Assembly (NCBI RefSeq): GCF_016714285.1
Contig: NZ_JADJNN010000011.1
Span: forward strand, 1-64,000
DNA: 64,000 nt
Reading direction: 5' to 3'
DNA from: Nannocystis sp.
Lineage (GTDB): Bacteria; Myxococcota_A; Polyangia; Nannocystales; Nannocystaceae
A program made the position numbers and the translations under genes. Below, one piece after another: positions 1 to 8,682 of the stretch. Under the pieces are notes generated by a model. The model was not told the origin of the DNA. It ran no database searches and saw only the letters and a list, made by a program, of their open reading frames with translations. Numbering within the stretch: the first letter of the stretch is position 1; every line of letters begins with the position of its first letter.

Positions 1-323
1 CGCTGGCGCGCCCCCGTCCTCGGCTCCGCGTGATACCAGCACCGGCACTCCGTGCACCGCCGACGCGCTCCCTGCGTGGTCCTGCTCATCCCTTCAGGGT
101 CCACCTCACCAGCACTAAAGGGCGAGGGGAAGCGCGAGCGTGACGAAGCGCCCGGTCAGGCCCGGCGTCCATGTTGGCGGCGACTGGGTGGCCTGGCGTG
201 CGCGCAGGTTGCCGTCCGACTCCATGTTGGCCCTCCCGTGACGCGGCACTGCCGCGATGCACGCTGCGCGATTGCGTGCCTTGACGCCCAGGGTTGCGGG
301 TCGGATGATGCCTGTGATTATTC
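1..323. other. Left-edge stretch without a recognised gene
   Basis: No open frame here has a recognisable start, signal peptide or domain. The overlapping short frames have arginine- and proline-rich compositions typical of non-coding frames in high-GC DNA. The segment presumably carries the promoter of the lipoprotein gene that starts at 324, but no clear -10/-35 pair is visible. Confidence 0.4.
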
Positions 324-1920
324 ATGGCAAATATCGAACCACGCTCACGCACCGCGATCCTTATCGCATTTCTTGGCCTCAGCTTTACCGCGGGCGGCTG
401 CGGCTCCGGTAGTATGGACGACGGTGGTATGGACGACGGTGGTATCGATGACGGCGATTGCGTCTCTGGCTGTAGCTACGATGATGGCTCCTACGACGAT
501 GGCTCCTACGACGATGGCTCCTGATGATGATGGCTCCCCCGACCACCGGTTACGCGGACAACTGCGGGAACGGGGTCGTCGACCCGGATGAGGCTTGTGA
601 CGATGGCAACGCGGACGACGGTGACGCCTGCACCAGCGCCTGCCTCCTCGCGCTCTGCGGGGACGGCCACGTCCACGTCGGCGTCGAGGCCTGCGACGAC
701 GGCAACACAAACAATGATGACGCCTGCTCGAACGCCTGTACGCTCGGGGGCCCGCCCCCAGGCGAGCCGGCGCGGGCGCTCCTGGTCGGCGTCTCGTGGC
801 ACACGAGCTGCGTGCTCGCCGAGGGCGGCGCGGTGCGCTGCTGGGGCGCCAACAACGTCGGGAACCTCGGACAGGGCCACACCCTCGACCTGAGCGACGA
901 GCCGGCCTCGGCGACCGCGCCGGTCGACCTCGGCGCGGCGCCCCTGGCCTTCGCGGGCGGTCAGGGGCACACCTGCGCGCTGGTCGTCGGGGGCAAGGTG
1001 CGCTGCTGGGGGTGGGGCCTCGAGGGCCAGCTCGGCTATGGCAACACCGCGAACGTCGGCGACGACGAGGCGCCGGCGGTCGCTGGCGACGTCGACCTCG
1101 GCGCGGTCGCGGTGCAGCTCGCCGCCGGCACTCGCCACAATTGCGCGGTCGTGGTCGGCGGAAAGGTCCGCTGCTGGGGCCTCGAGGATATAGGAGGTGT
1201 GCTCGGCTACGGCACCGGCCAGTCGATCGGCGACGACGAGACCCCGCCTCGGTCGGCGACCTGCCGATCGCCGGCGTGGTCGCGGAGGTCAGCTCGGGGA
1301 TGTTCCACAACTGCCTGCGGATGGACGACCGGACGGTCCGCTGCTGGGGGGCCAACGACGGCCGCCTGGGGGTCGGCCACGTCGACCCGATCCCCCTCGC
1401 CGCCGACGCCGAGACCGTCGAGCTCGGCGCCGAGGCGGCGACGATCGCCAGCGGTGCGCACCACAACTGCGCGATCACGACCTCGGGCGACCTCCGCTGC
1501 TGGGGCATGAATTTCAACGGCCAGCTCGGCTATGGTCATACCGACGCGATCGGCGATGACGAGGATCCGAGCGACGCGGGCGACGTGCCCATCAACGGCG
1601 CCAAGGTGATCGACCTGGCCCTCGGGCTCTCCTTCACCTGCGTCCTCCTCGAGTCCGGCGAGGTGCGCTGCGCCGGACGCAACGACCACGGGCAGCTCGG
1701 CCTCGGGCACACCCTCGAGGCCACCAGCTTCGCGGCCCCCGTCCAGCTCGGCGCCCCGATCGCCGACGTCAGCGGCCACGGCTACCACACCTGCGCGATC
1801 GCTACGAGCGGCGCCGTCCACTGCTGGGGCATGGGCAGCGAGGGCGCGCTCGGATATGGCGGCCTGGCCGACCTCGGCGACGACGAGACCCCGGCGAGCT
1901 GGGGGCCCGTGCCCTTCTAA
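324..1920 (+). pseudogene. RCC1-repeat lipoprotein with DUF4215-type Cys-rich repeats, frameshifted
   Basis: Three frames assemble into one surface lipoprotein. Residues 1-27 (324 onward) are a lipoprotein signal with lipobox-like TAGGC. Next come 15-bp repeats coding DDG/YDDGS units. From 524 in another frame there are Myxococcus Cys-rich repeats (NGVVDPDEACDDGN, then a second EACDDGN unit), then RCC1-type blades marked by repeated HTC/HNC...VRCWG motifs, ending at 1920. The first frame stops at 522-524 inside the repeat tract. The second shift lies at 1246-1247, where one missing G turns ETPASVGDLPIAG out of frame; the C-terminal blade keeps the same DDETPAS wording in frame. Family members are secreted or surface-anchored; their ligands are unknown. 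Restoring one base at each site gives a protein of about 530 residues. Confidence 0.75.
414..537 (+). repeat. 15-bp tandem repeats coding Asp/Gly-rich spacer
   Basis: Two 15-bp units at 414-443 code MDDGG, followed by a diverged third. Three units at 477-521 code YDDGS, and a fourth, 16-nt unit at 522-537 contains the stop. The tract sits just after the lipobox of the RCC1 lipoprotein and is where its frame is lost. Short tandem repeats like these are prone to slippage. Confidence 0.8.
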
Positions 1921-2030
1921 CGCCGCCCCGAATGACACGGCATCCGCGGCTCAACAGACGAGCGTGGCCCTGAAAGGCCGTCCGCGCCCGTCAAGCTCGG
2001 GGCGACGCGGCCGCGCGGATGCTGTCCCTC

Positions 2031-2616
2031 GTGTATGGGCCGGCGGATGGCCGAGGGCGCGGCGTTGCTGGTGGACCACGTGCTGCCGGCGGTGGGGTTA
2101 CCGGCAGTGGTGCTCGTTCCCGGGCCCGATGGCGGTGCGTTTGGGCTACGACGCGCCGCTGCTGGCCCGCCATCGCCGGGCGGCTGGCGCGGGCGGTGAT
2201 GCAGGACATGCGGCGCAGCGTGAAGCAGCAGCACGGGCCTGGCCTCGGTCGCGTCGTTGCACGCGGGCGTGGTCACTGTCGTCCAGCGCTTCCGCAGCGA
2301 CCTCGGCCTCTACGTTCACCTGCACTGCCTCGTCACCGACGGCGCGTACGAGGAGCAGAACGACGGCGAGCTGCGCTTCCTGGCCGCGCCGCCGCCGACG
2401 CCGGAGCGCATGACCGCCGTGCTCGCGCAGGTCCACGAGGTCGTTCGTGCCGCCGACGACGACCTCGACTCTCGACCCGCGCTGGCCGCCTGCGTGCAGC
2501 TCTCGCTCGCCGGCCCGCGCCCCGCGCCCGACTCACCGTCCGCGCCGCCGCCGATGACCCTCTCCGCCCTCCAGGCGGTACGCCCCGCGGCTCGCCAGGC
2601 AGAGCTCGCCGGCTAA
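2031..2616 (+). pseudogene. IS91-type (Y2) transposase remnant, middle region
   Basis: Pieces in different frames read together as an IS91-family transposase core. GRRMAEGAALLVDHVLP begins at about 2034. The next piece, in another frame, is PGPMAVRLGYDAPLLAR, then GRLARAVMQDMRRSVKQQHG, and finally from 2257 HAGVVTVVQRFRSDLGLYVH continuing into LHCLVTDGAYEE. These match the family's zinc-binding-to-HUH catalytic stretch, in which a QRF...HxH segment is conserved. At least three frame changes and the absent N-terminus and C-terminus make it non-functional. Other scraps of the same family occur at 3338, 31342, 31794 and 33816. Confidence 0.7.
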
Positions 2617-2763
2617 AATCCACATGAATGATGTGAAATAAGCGACAGGTTGGCGCGGAATCGCCAACCTCGTTGGCACTTCGCCGCCGAAATCCGTGAC
2701 GTATCCGTGCCAGTACCCGTGCCAACTCCCGCGTACTCGGGCGTAATACCGCGGACAATCCGT

Positions 2764-2790
2764 AAAACCGAAAAGCCCCCTTGCGGGGGC
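2764..2790 (-). terminator. Rho-independent terminator, minus strand
   Basis: Read on the minus strand, a GCCCCC/GGGGGC stem with a 4-nt loop (2775-2790) is followed by TTTTCGGTTTT. The nearest complete minus-strand gene ends 670 bp away at 3456, so this may be a leftover from a gene displaced by the IS91 debris around it. Confidence 0.6.
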
Positions 2791-2794
2791 CGGG

Positions 2795-3289
2795 ATGGCT
2801 TCAAACAGCGTTCTCGATTCTTGGCTGGGGGGTTGGCTTCGGACCCGCGTGCTGTATGTCGGCAACTCCACCGCCAACGGCGAGTTCAACCGCGCCGACC
2901 TCGTGGGCGGGACCCAGGAGGTCGTCAACAAATTCCCCGCCCGCGTGCACGCCTCGGCGCCGGTCAGCCCGGTGCACCTGCTCGTCGCGCTCGAGGGCGG
3001 CGCCCTCCAGCGCTACAACGTCGTCACCCAGATCGCCACGCCCGTGGCCGAGCTCGGCGCGCACGCCACCTCGCTCAGCCACGACCCCTTCACCAACAAG
3101 GTCTATGCCTCCCTGTCCACCCTCGAGGTCGTCATCGTCGACGCCTTCACCGGCGACATCGAGGACTTCCAGATGATGCCCGGCAAGGGCCGCGTCGCCG
3201 TCAGCCCCAGCGGCAAGCTCTACTTCATGCCCGCCGACTACTTCGCACCCGGCGATATCCTCGCCTGGGACCTCCCGCTCTCGCTGTGA
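2795..3289 (+). CDS. Truncated beta-propeller-like protein
   Basis: This 164-residue frame has repeating propeller-style strands, for example VLYVGNSTANGEFNRADL near residue 20, VHLLVALEGGALQRYNV, VYASLSTLEVVIVDAFTGD and VAVSPSGKLYFMPADY near the C-terminus. That pattern fits two to three blades of a YncE/lactonase-like or WD40-like propeller. There is no signal peptide, and the first 15 residues look unrelated to the rest, so the original N-terminus was probably removed when this segment was joined to the transposase debris on both sides. It may be only a gene relic; the start codon is taken from the open frame and is uncertain. Confidence 0.4.
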   Translation: MASNSVLDSWLGGWLRTRVLYVGNSTANGEFNRADLVGGTQEVVNKFPARVHASAPVSPVHLLVALEGGALQRYNVVTQIATPVAELGAHATSLSHDPFTNKVYASLSTLEVVIVDAFTGDIEDFQMMPGKGRVAVSPSGKLYFMPADYFAPGDILAWDLPLSL

Positions 3290-3337
3290 ACCGTCGGTGC
3301 GGACTTGTCGTGCGCGTCGCCTGCGGTCCGGTGCTGT

Positions 3338-3469
3338 CGGCACCTCCTGGGGTTCCTCGCGCGCCTCGAGGAGAGCGGGCAGGGTCCGCTGCCCGAGTTC
3401 GTGAAGGCCGAGCTCGAGGGCTTCGCCGGGTGCGGCGACTTCGAGAAGGGTCGGGTCACTTCACGATGA
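3338..3469 (+). pseudogene. IS91-type transposase N-terminal fragment
   Basis: The frame ending at TGA 3467-3469 reads LGFLARLEESGQGPLPEFV followed by KAELEGFAGCGDFEKG. This is the family's N-terminal zinc-finger approach (a ...LPRFVE.E...F..CG pattern). It is about 40 residues long and ends just inside the 3' end of the minus-strand kinase gene. It cannot belong to the copy at 2031 because the order of the parts is inverted. Confidence 0.55.
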
Positions 3470-5014
3470 AGCGGCGCTCGATCGCTTCGCCCTTGCGTTC
3501 GATGCGGATCGTGCCGCCACCGGCGGCGATGAAGCGCTCGAAGCTGGGGAGGAAGTTGCTAGCCTCGATCGGCGTGCCGGCGAGATCGACGACCAGGTCG
3601 CCGTTCTTGAGGCCGAGGATCGAGAAGGGGCTGTCGGGGGTGATGGCGTAGAGCTTGGGGCCGCGGGTGACGCCGTCTGCCACGGAGTCCATGATCCTCA
3701 TGTCGGCGAACATGCCGGCGGCGGTGACGAATGCCCGGTCGACCTCGCAGACGCTGAGGTCGGCGTTGCAGCGAACGTGATCGGCGAGCGAAGGGGTTGG
3801 GGCGACGACCTCGGCGCGGCTGAAGTCGAGGTAGCCGAGCCCGGACTCGACGAGGGGCTGGGGATCGGCGCCAGCGCGGGCGACGGCGGCGGCGGCCTCG
3901 TTGCCGGCCCAGCGGTGGGCCCGGGCGAGCAGCTCGTGGTCGGTGGCCATGGCGGCGGGATCGCGGGCGATCGCGGCGAGGCGACGGGTGGCGGTGAACA
4001 GCTCGCCACAGCGCTGGAAGTCGACGGCGTCGCCGGTGCAGGTGCCCTCCGGCGTGACGTGGCGGGCGTGGGCGAGGGCGATGTAGCCGAGGTCGCGCTG
4101 GAGGCGGAGGCGCAGCGGATGGGCGTCCGGGAGGCGGGCGAGGGCTGCGTCGGCGAGGCTCCAGACACGGGTGCGCTGCTCGTCGGCGTGGGGACCGGCC
4201 TCCAGCACCTCGGCGGCGAGCACCGAGGCGCGGGCGGCGAGGTCGGCGAAGCCATCGGTGTTGGCTTGCCGATGCGCTGGAGGCGACTGAAGGCGTCGGC
4301 CTGCTTCGCTTGCTGGCCGAGACCCACACGGAGGTTGCCGACGGCGAGGGCGAACAGGGCCTCGACGTAGACGCGGCGGTCCTTGCTTCCGGCGTTGAGC
4401 AGCTGGCTAATCTCGTCGTGGGTGTCCTGGCTGGCGGGACGGGTTGCGATGCGGGGCGCGAACGCCTCGGCGGCGGCGAGGCGGAGGCGCCAGCGGGAGG
4501 CTCGCTGGTCCGGGTCGCCCTCGCTGACGAGGGTCGTGTAGTTGGACGGGGCGTCGCAGTCGGCGAGGGCGGGGAGCAGCTCGGGGGCGAGGTGGGCGCG
4601 GGCTCTAACGTGATCATCGGCGTCGACGACGGCCTGCACGAGATCGGCGAGGGCGCTGCGGCGGTCGGCGAGGCAGCTGTCGGCCCACTGCGCGGTGTGG
4701 GGACCGGCGGCGCAGCGATCGTCGTGGCGGCGGGTCCATTGCGCGGCGTAGTCGTCGAGCGTGGGGAGGAGGCCGGCGGTCTGCGGTGGGAGGAGGCCGG
4801 CGAGTTGATCGCGGCGGGCGGGGTCCCAGACGTCGGCGAGCGGCTCGGCGTCGCAGATGGCGCCGGCGATCGCTATGGGCGGGGTCTCCCCGGTGGGCTG
4901 GCTGAGGGCGGCGAGGACCAGGCCGCCGACGATCAGGACCAGGCCGCCGACGATCAGGCGTGGTCGCCAAGCTGGCCGCCGTGCCGCCCGCAGCGCGTCG
5001 AGCAGCGCGCGCAT
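3456..5014 (-). pseudogene. Membrane-anchored TPR/PDZ half of a Ser/Thr kinase, frameshifted
   Basis: This is the continuation of the kinase encoded at 4954-5964. The first frame (5014 down to about 4265) carries a transmembrane segment, LIVGGLVLIVGGLVLAAL, near its residue 25, followed by an Ala/Leu-rich region with TPR-like helices. A shift at about 4265 (AAG CC where AAGG CC restores the frame) moves to the second frame, which ends at 3456 with more helices and a C-terminal PDZ-like module (AITPDSPFSILGLKNGDLVV, then a beta-rich tail ending in FIVK). The predicted order is cytoplasmic kinase, one membrane pass, then sensor and PDZ outside the membrane. The PDZ resembles the substrate-docking type seen in GspC/HtrA-like proteins; its partner is unknown. 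Confidence 0.65.
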
Positions 5015-5964
5015 ATTGGGAAAGCGCTGCGCGGGGCCCGGCGAGAGGCGCGGCGGATCACCGCGAACAGGGCCGAGGGCAGCGGCACCTTGCGCGACGG
5101 GCGAGCGATCTGTCCACCATCGATCGCCAGGACGAGGGCACCGATCGACGCGCCGAGGAAGGGGCGGTGACCGAACAACGCCTCGTACAGCACGATGGCG
5201 AAGGCGAATTGATCGCTGCTCGCAAGCACCGCCTCGCCGCGGATCTGCTCCGGCGCCATGTAGGCAGGCGTGCCCAGGAGCGCCCCAGTTCGCGTCAGCG
5301 GCGAGGTCAGCAGCGATCCATCGTCCGCGCTGGTGCGCTCCATCTCCTCGATCATCACCGCCGCACGGGCGAGCCCGAAGTCCGAGATTCGCGCCCGGCC
5401 GCCGCCGACGAGAATGTTCGCCGGTTTGAAGTCGCGGTGCACCAGACCCGCGGCGTGCGCGGCCGCCAGGCCCTCGCCGGCCTGGATGAGCATGTCGACG
5501 GTCTCCTGCCAGCTCCGCGGGTGCACGCGCAGCCAGTCGGCCAGCGTGCCCTCCTCGACGTACTCCATCACGACGTAGACCTGATCGCCGTGGACGCCGG
5601 TCTCGTGGACGCCGATGACGTTGGGGTGTTGCAGCCTGGCCATGGCCTGGGCCTCGCGCAGCAGACGCTCGCGGGCTCGCTCGTCGCTGCTCATCGGCTG
5701 GAGCAGCTTGAGCGCGACGGTCCGGCCGAGCTGCGGATCATGGGCGGCGAATACCACCCCCATCCCGCCGGCCCCGAGCAGTCGCTGGACCTGAAAGCGG
5801 CCGACCTGCGTGGGCGCAGCGTCGGGGCCGAACAGGGCGGCGGAAACCTGGCGTCGCACCTGGTCGATCGGCGCCAGACCCAGGGCCGCCTCGGTCGGGC
5901 CGCTCGCCAGAGTGCTCGAGGTGTTCGTCACGGCCCGGGCCGGCAGGATCGCATCTGTTCGCAT
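4954..5964 (-). CDS. Hanks-type Ser/Thr protein kinase, catalytic half
   Basis: This is a eukaryotic-type kinase with all key motifs: Gly-loop LLGAGGMGVVFAAHD, VALKLL lysine, catalytic HRDFKPANIL, ISDFGLARA metal loop, and GTPAYMAPEQIRG activation segment. The start at 5964 (MRTDAIL) is preferred over 6006 because AGGAG lies nine bases upstream. Near 5049 a single missing C (plus strand) throws the frame out just after the C-lobe; with one base added it runs into QRFPNMRALLDALR and the TPR/PDZ half at 3456-5014. The gene is divergent from an ECF sigma factor 100 bp away. In Myxococcota and Planctomycetes such pairs suggest sigma control by phosphorylation, which is an inference here. Confidence 0.85.
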   Translation of the reverse strand: MRTDAILPARAVTNTSSTLASGPTEAALGLAPIDQVRRQVSAALFGPDAAPTQVGRFQVQRLLGAGGMGVVFAAHDPQLGRTVALKLLQPMSSDERARERLLREAQAMARLQHPNVIGVHETGVHGDQVYVVMEYVEEGTLADWLRVHPRSWQETVDMLIQAGEGLAAAHAAGLVHRDFKPANILVGGGRARISDFGLARAAVMIEEMERTSADDGSLLTSPLTRTGALLGTPAYMAPEQIRGEAVLASSDQFAFAIVLYEALFGHRPFLGASIGALVLAIDGGQIARPSRKVPLPSALFAVIRRASRRAPRSAFPICARCSTRCGRHGGQLGDHA

Positions 5965-6067
5965 GGTCGTCAGCTCCTGTTTGCCACGTTCCACGAGGAC
6001 GCTCATCGATCACGGCCAGGCGAAGATTTTATTTCGCGCCCACGCTCCGCCGGGATAATGTCGTCGC
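5965..6067. promoter_or_regulatory. Divergent promoter region, kinase / ECF sigma
   Basis: About 100 bp separate the start of the minus-strand kinase from the ATG of the sigma factor gene. It holds the only AT-rich patch nearby (GATTTTATTTCG at about 6024-6035) and must contain at least one promoter. No certain -10/-35 motif could be assigned. Confidence 0.35.
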
Positions 6068-6676
6068 ATGGACTCCGACGCGGCCCTGCTCGCATCCTGG
6101 CGCGGCGGGGACCAGCGCGCCGGGCGGGCGCTGTTCGCCCGCCACGTCGACGGCGTCTCCCGCTTCTTCTTCAGCAAGGTCTCTTCCGGGGTCGACGACC
6201 TGGTCCAGCGCAGCTTCCTCGGCCTGCTCGAGCGCAGCGCCGAGATCCCGTCGGGGGTGGTGGTTCGGGCCTACCTCTTCGGCATCGCCCGCAATCTGCT
6301 GCTGCGACGCTTCCGCGATGAGTATCGCGACGGCCGCTATATCGATGAGCTCACCACCTCGGTGGCGGACCTCGGCATCACGCCGAGCGTGCTGCACGAC
6401 CAGCGCAAGCAGCTCGCCCTGCTCTACTCGGCCCTTCAGGCGCTGCCGCTCGACCTTCAGATCGCTGTCGAGCTGTTCTACTGGGAGGAACTCGCGGCCG
6501 GCGAGATCGGCAGCGTGCTGGGCGTGCCCGAGGGCACCGTGCGCAGCCGCCTCCGTCGCGCGCGAGAGCTGCTCGCACAGCAGCTCCAGACGCTCGGCCC
6601 AGGGCTCGGCGAACCCAGCATCGAGGACATCGAACGCTGGGCCCGTGAGCTGCGCGACCGCATCGGTCGCCCGTGA
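6068..6676 (+). CDS. ECF-type RNA polymerase sigma factor
   Basis: This 202-residue sigma-70-family protein carries only regions 2 and 4. Region 2 has DDLVQRSFLGLLERS and VVRAYLFGIARNLLLRRFRD (residues about 40-90). Region 4 has LPLDLQIAVELFYWEELAAG and the helix-turn-helix IGSVLGVPEGTVRSRLRRAR (residues about 125-175). It directs core polymerase to alternative promoters. No anti-sigma factor adjoins it; instead a Ser/Thr kinase is divergently transcribed, so control may be through the kinase. The extra 30 residues after region 4 are acidic and helical. Confidence 0.9.
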   Translation: MDSDAALLASWRGGDQRAGRALFARHVDGVSRFFFSKVSSGVDDLVQRSFLGLLERSAEIPSGVVVRAYLFGIARNLLLRRFRDEYRDGRYIDELTTSVADLGITPSVLHDQRKQLALLYSALQALPLDLQIAVELFYWEELAAGEIGSVLGVPEGTVRSRLRRARELLAQQLQTLGPGLGEPSIEDIERWARELRDRIGRP

Positions 6677-6819
6677 TCGCCGCACGGGGTATTGCGCGTA
6701 CCAACGAACATGGCGCCTTTCGAGTGCACCTCGTCGATGGCCGAGGTGCGGTAAGCGTGCGGTGAGCCGATCTGCAGCACCTGTCGGTACCTGTCAACGA
6801 TTTTGAGACACAGCCGGGA

Positions 6820-6960
6820 TCAATTTAGTGAACCCTTGATCTGGCTCTTGGCCATGTCCTCCGGGGGGTTGATGTAGACGGCTTCAGGCGGCAGGCGGGT
6901 GCTGGGCGGGCCGTGGACGAAACGCTCGGGGTGGAGCGCGTAGCCTCGCGTCGTATCGCC
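6820..6960 (-). pseudogene. IS3-type transposase C-terminal remnant
   Basis: The minus-strand frame ending at TGA 6820-6822 reads RYALHPERFVHGPPSTRLP, then PEAVYINPPEDMAKSQIKG. This matches the extreme C-terminus of rve-type (IS3-family) transposases, which typically end with AHPERFVRG..PP.LP..VWINPP. Nothing upstream continues the integrase core, so it is a short tail left after deletion. Confidence 0.6.
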
Positions 6961-7200
6961 AGTGCGTCGATGGCCTCCATCGCGGCCGGGCCCACGGCTG
7001 GGACCAGCTGCTCTCGGAGCTGGGCGTGCCCCCAGTCGAGCACGACGACTGGTGCCCCTGCGGCCCGCAGGCGCGTATCAGCGCCGCGTCATTGTTGAAA
7101 TCTTCGGTGATGGATCCGCCAGGGCCGGGGAACAAAGCACGTGGGCTCCTCGTGGGGCCGACCTGAACATCACACCCAACCCTCGGAAAACGAGTCCACC
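6961..7200. other. Unassigned region between IS3 remnant and small lipoprotein
   Basis: On the minus strand a 45-codon piece (VVVLDWGHAQLREQLVPAVG at about 7045-6985) has coding-like composition but no start, stop or family match. It is most likely another gene scrap joined to the transposase tail. No RNA gene was seen. Confidence 0.3.
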
Positions 7201-7320
7201 ATGAAGATCCTCTCGATGCTCCTTGTCGCCCTCGCCACCCTCGCCACCTTCACCGCCTGTGACAGCGGGTACGAGGGGTACAAGCAGCAGGCGCCGAGTA
7301 GCCGCCCGCTGGCCAAGTAG
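7201..7320 (+). CDS. Very small lipoprotein (39 aa)
   Basis: An ATG at 7201 opens a 39-codon frame: MKILSMLLVALATLATFTAC, then DSGYEGYKQQAPSSRPLAK. It has a positively charged start, a hydrophobic core, a lipobox TFTAC and a short polar mature peptide of about 20 residues. The size and style resemble entericidin-like or other tiny lipoproteins, but no specific family is recognised. It lies 75 bp upstream of lgt, the enzyme that would lipidate it, in the same orientation. The spacer contains a perfect inverted repeat. Asp at +2 after the lipid Cys would, by the E. coli Lol rule, favour retention in the inner membrane; whether that rule holds in myxobacteria is uncertain. Confidence 0.6.
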   Translation: MKILSMLLVALATLATFTACDSGYEGYKQQAPSSRPLAK

Positions 7321-7335
7321 TCGCCAGGCACCAGC

Positions 7336-7373
7336 GGCGGGTCGCACGCTTCACTCGATCCGCGCGACCCGCC
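7336..7373 (+). other. Perfect 10-bp inverted repeat between small lipoprotein gene and lgt
   Basis: GGCGGGTCGC at 7336-7345 pairs exactly with GCGACCCGCC at 7364-7373 across an 18-nt loop. It begins 15 bp after the lipoprotein stop and ends 22 bp before the lgt ATG. There is no T-run, so it may be an RNA processing or attenuation hairpin or an operator rather than a classical terminator. Confidence 0.5.
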
Positions 7374-7395
7374 ACACCGCCAGGTCTCCGCCGCC

Positions 7396-8256
7396 ATGTT
7401 CCCCGAACCCATCCACATCGGCCCGCTTCACTTCACCGTCTACGGCGTCATGGCAGCGCTCGGCATCCTCGCGGCGATGGTCGGCAGCAATCGGGAGAAT
7501 CAGCGCATCCAGCTGATGACCCCCGCCGCGTTCGAGAAGCTCGTGCTCTTGATGTTGCTGTGGGGCCTGATCACCGCGCGGTTGTTCTTCGTGGCGGCCA
7601 ACCTCCGGCATTTCCTGGCCCATCCCGCCGCGATCCTCACGGTCTGGGAGGGCGGGCTCGTATTCTATGGCGGCCCGCTCGGCGCGGCGGCCTACCTGGC
7701 CTACCACTTCCTCGTCGGATCGAGGGCCCCACTGCGCGAGGGCTGGCTGCGCTTTCGTCGCTTCTTCGACCTCGGCACACCCTACCTCGCGCTCGCCCAC
7801 GCCATCGGCCGGCTCGGTTGCCTCGCCGCTGGCTGCTGCTACGGGGCGCCGCATGAGGGTATCCTCTCCGTCCATTATCCCGAGAACTCGAGGGCCTACC
7901 TGGTCGAAGGTTGGGGCCGCTATCCGATCCCGCTCGCCGAATCGGGCGTCGAATTCATGGTGTTCCTGTGGCTCGCACACCTGCGCCTGCACAAGCAGTT
8001 CCACGGCCAGGTCACCCTCCACTACATCCTCCTCTACCCGGCGGCGCGCTTCGTGCTCGAGATGTTCCGCGGCGACGCCGTGCGCGGCTACGTGCTCGAG
8101 CTCGACACGCCGGGGCTCAACGCGAGCCTCGGGCTCGACCCCACCATCCCGGTCATGCTGACCACCAGCCAGTCGATCTCGCTGGGTCTGACCGCGCTGG
8201 CGATCGCGCTGATCGTCCTCGTCAAGCGGGCACCGCGGTCGTTGACCGGGCGTTGA
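7396..8256 (+). CDS. lgt: Prolipoprotein diacylglyceryl transferase
   Basis: Lgt transfers diacylglycerol from phosphatidylglycerol to the lipobox cysteine of prelipoproteins at the cytoplasmic membrane, the first step of lipoprotein maturation. The 286-residue length is normal. Signature features are the N-terminal IGPLHFTVYGVMAALGI, GGLVFYGGPLGA (residues about 95-106) and the diagnostic HAIGRLGCLAAGCCYG (about 135-150) with the conserved arginine, plus about seven hydrophobic segments. The C-terminal RFVLEMFRGDAVRG contains the usual E-x-x-R-GD element. The window encodes at least nine probable lipoproteins that are clients of this enzyme. Confidence 0.95.
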   Translation: MFPEPIHIGPLHFTVYGVMAALGILAAMVGSNRENQRIQLMTPAAFEKLVLLMLLWGLITARLFFVAANLRHFLAHPAAILTVWEGGLVFYGGPLGAAAYLAYHFLVGSRAPLREGWLRFRRFFDLGTPYLALAHAIGRLGCLAAGCCYGAPHEGILSVHYPENSRAYLVEGWGRYPIPLAESGVEFMVFLWLAHLRLHKQFHGQVTLHYILLYPAARFVLEMFRGDAVRGYVLELDTPGLNASLGLDPTIPVMLTTSQSISLGLTALAIALIVLVKRAPRSLTGR

Positions 8257-8682
8257 CCAACCAAGACCAAAGGACGTGACGCATGCCCAGAGAGCGAGGG
8301 TAGCCGCAAGACCACGCGACCGGGTCGGCCGCGATTCTTATGCGATGGGGTGATGGATCCGTTGGCGCCGTGGCACCAAGAGCATGAGCCACTCATTCAC
8401 CGCGACCGCCGACGATATCGTCCGTGTCTTCCACGGAGCCAGAGCGTCGCCCCCACGTCATCCTCGTGGCCGGGCTCTGCGGTTCCCGCCCTGACCCCTC
8501 CCGGCGAGGCACTGCTGTTCCCGCGTACTCGGCCCGCCGGACCGCTAACCAGATCGCCGCGCGAAAGCGACCTGCGGTGCACGACGAGACCCGTCGCCAA
8601 CCCGGACTCGCCCCCACTAGATACCAAATATTAACCCAGACTAACTCCTTGTGTTCCAATGCGGACATTGGCGGTTATCTCG
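8257..8682. other. Intergenic region upstream of the CHAT-SIR2 gene
   Basis: These 426 bp contain no credible gene on either strand. The last 65 bp are the most AT-rich part (around 8618-8660, including ATACCAAATATTAACC) and probably hold the promoter of the CHAT-SIR2/STAND operon. The start at 8683 lacks an obvious Shine-Dalgarno sequence. Confidence 0.4.

Noticed and set aside
345..1517. 390-residue minus-strand frame
   Set aside because: Dominated by Arg/Pro/Ala runs, a signature of an antisense GC-rich frame; the other strand encodes RCC1 and Cys-rich repeats.
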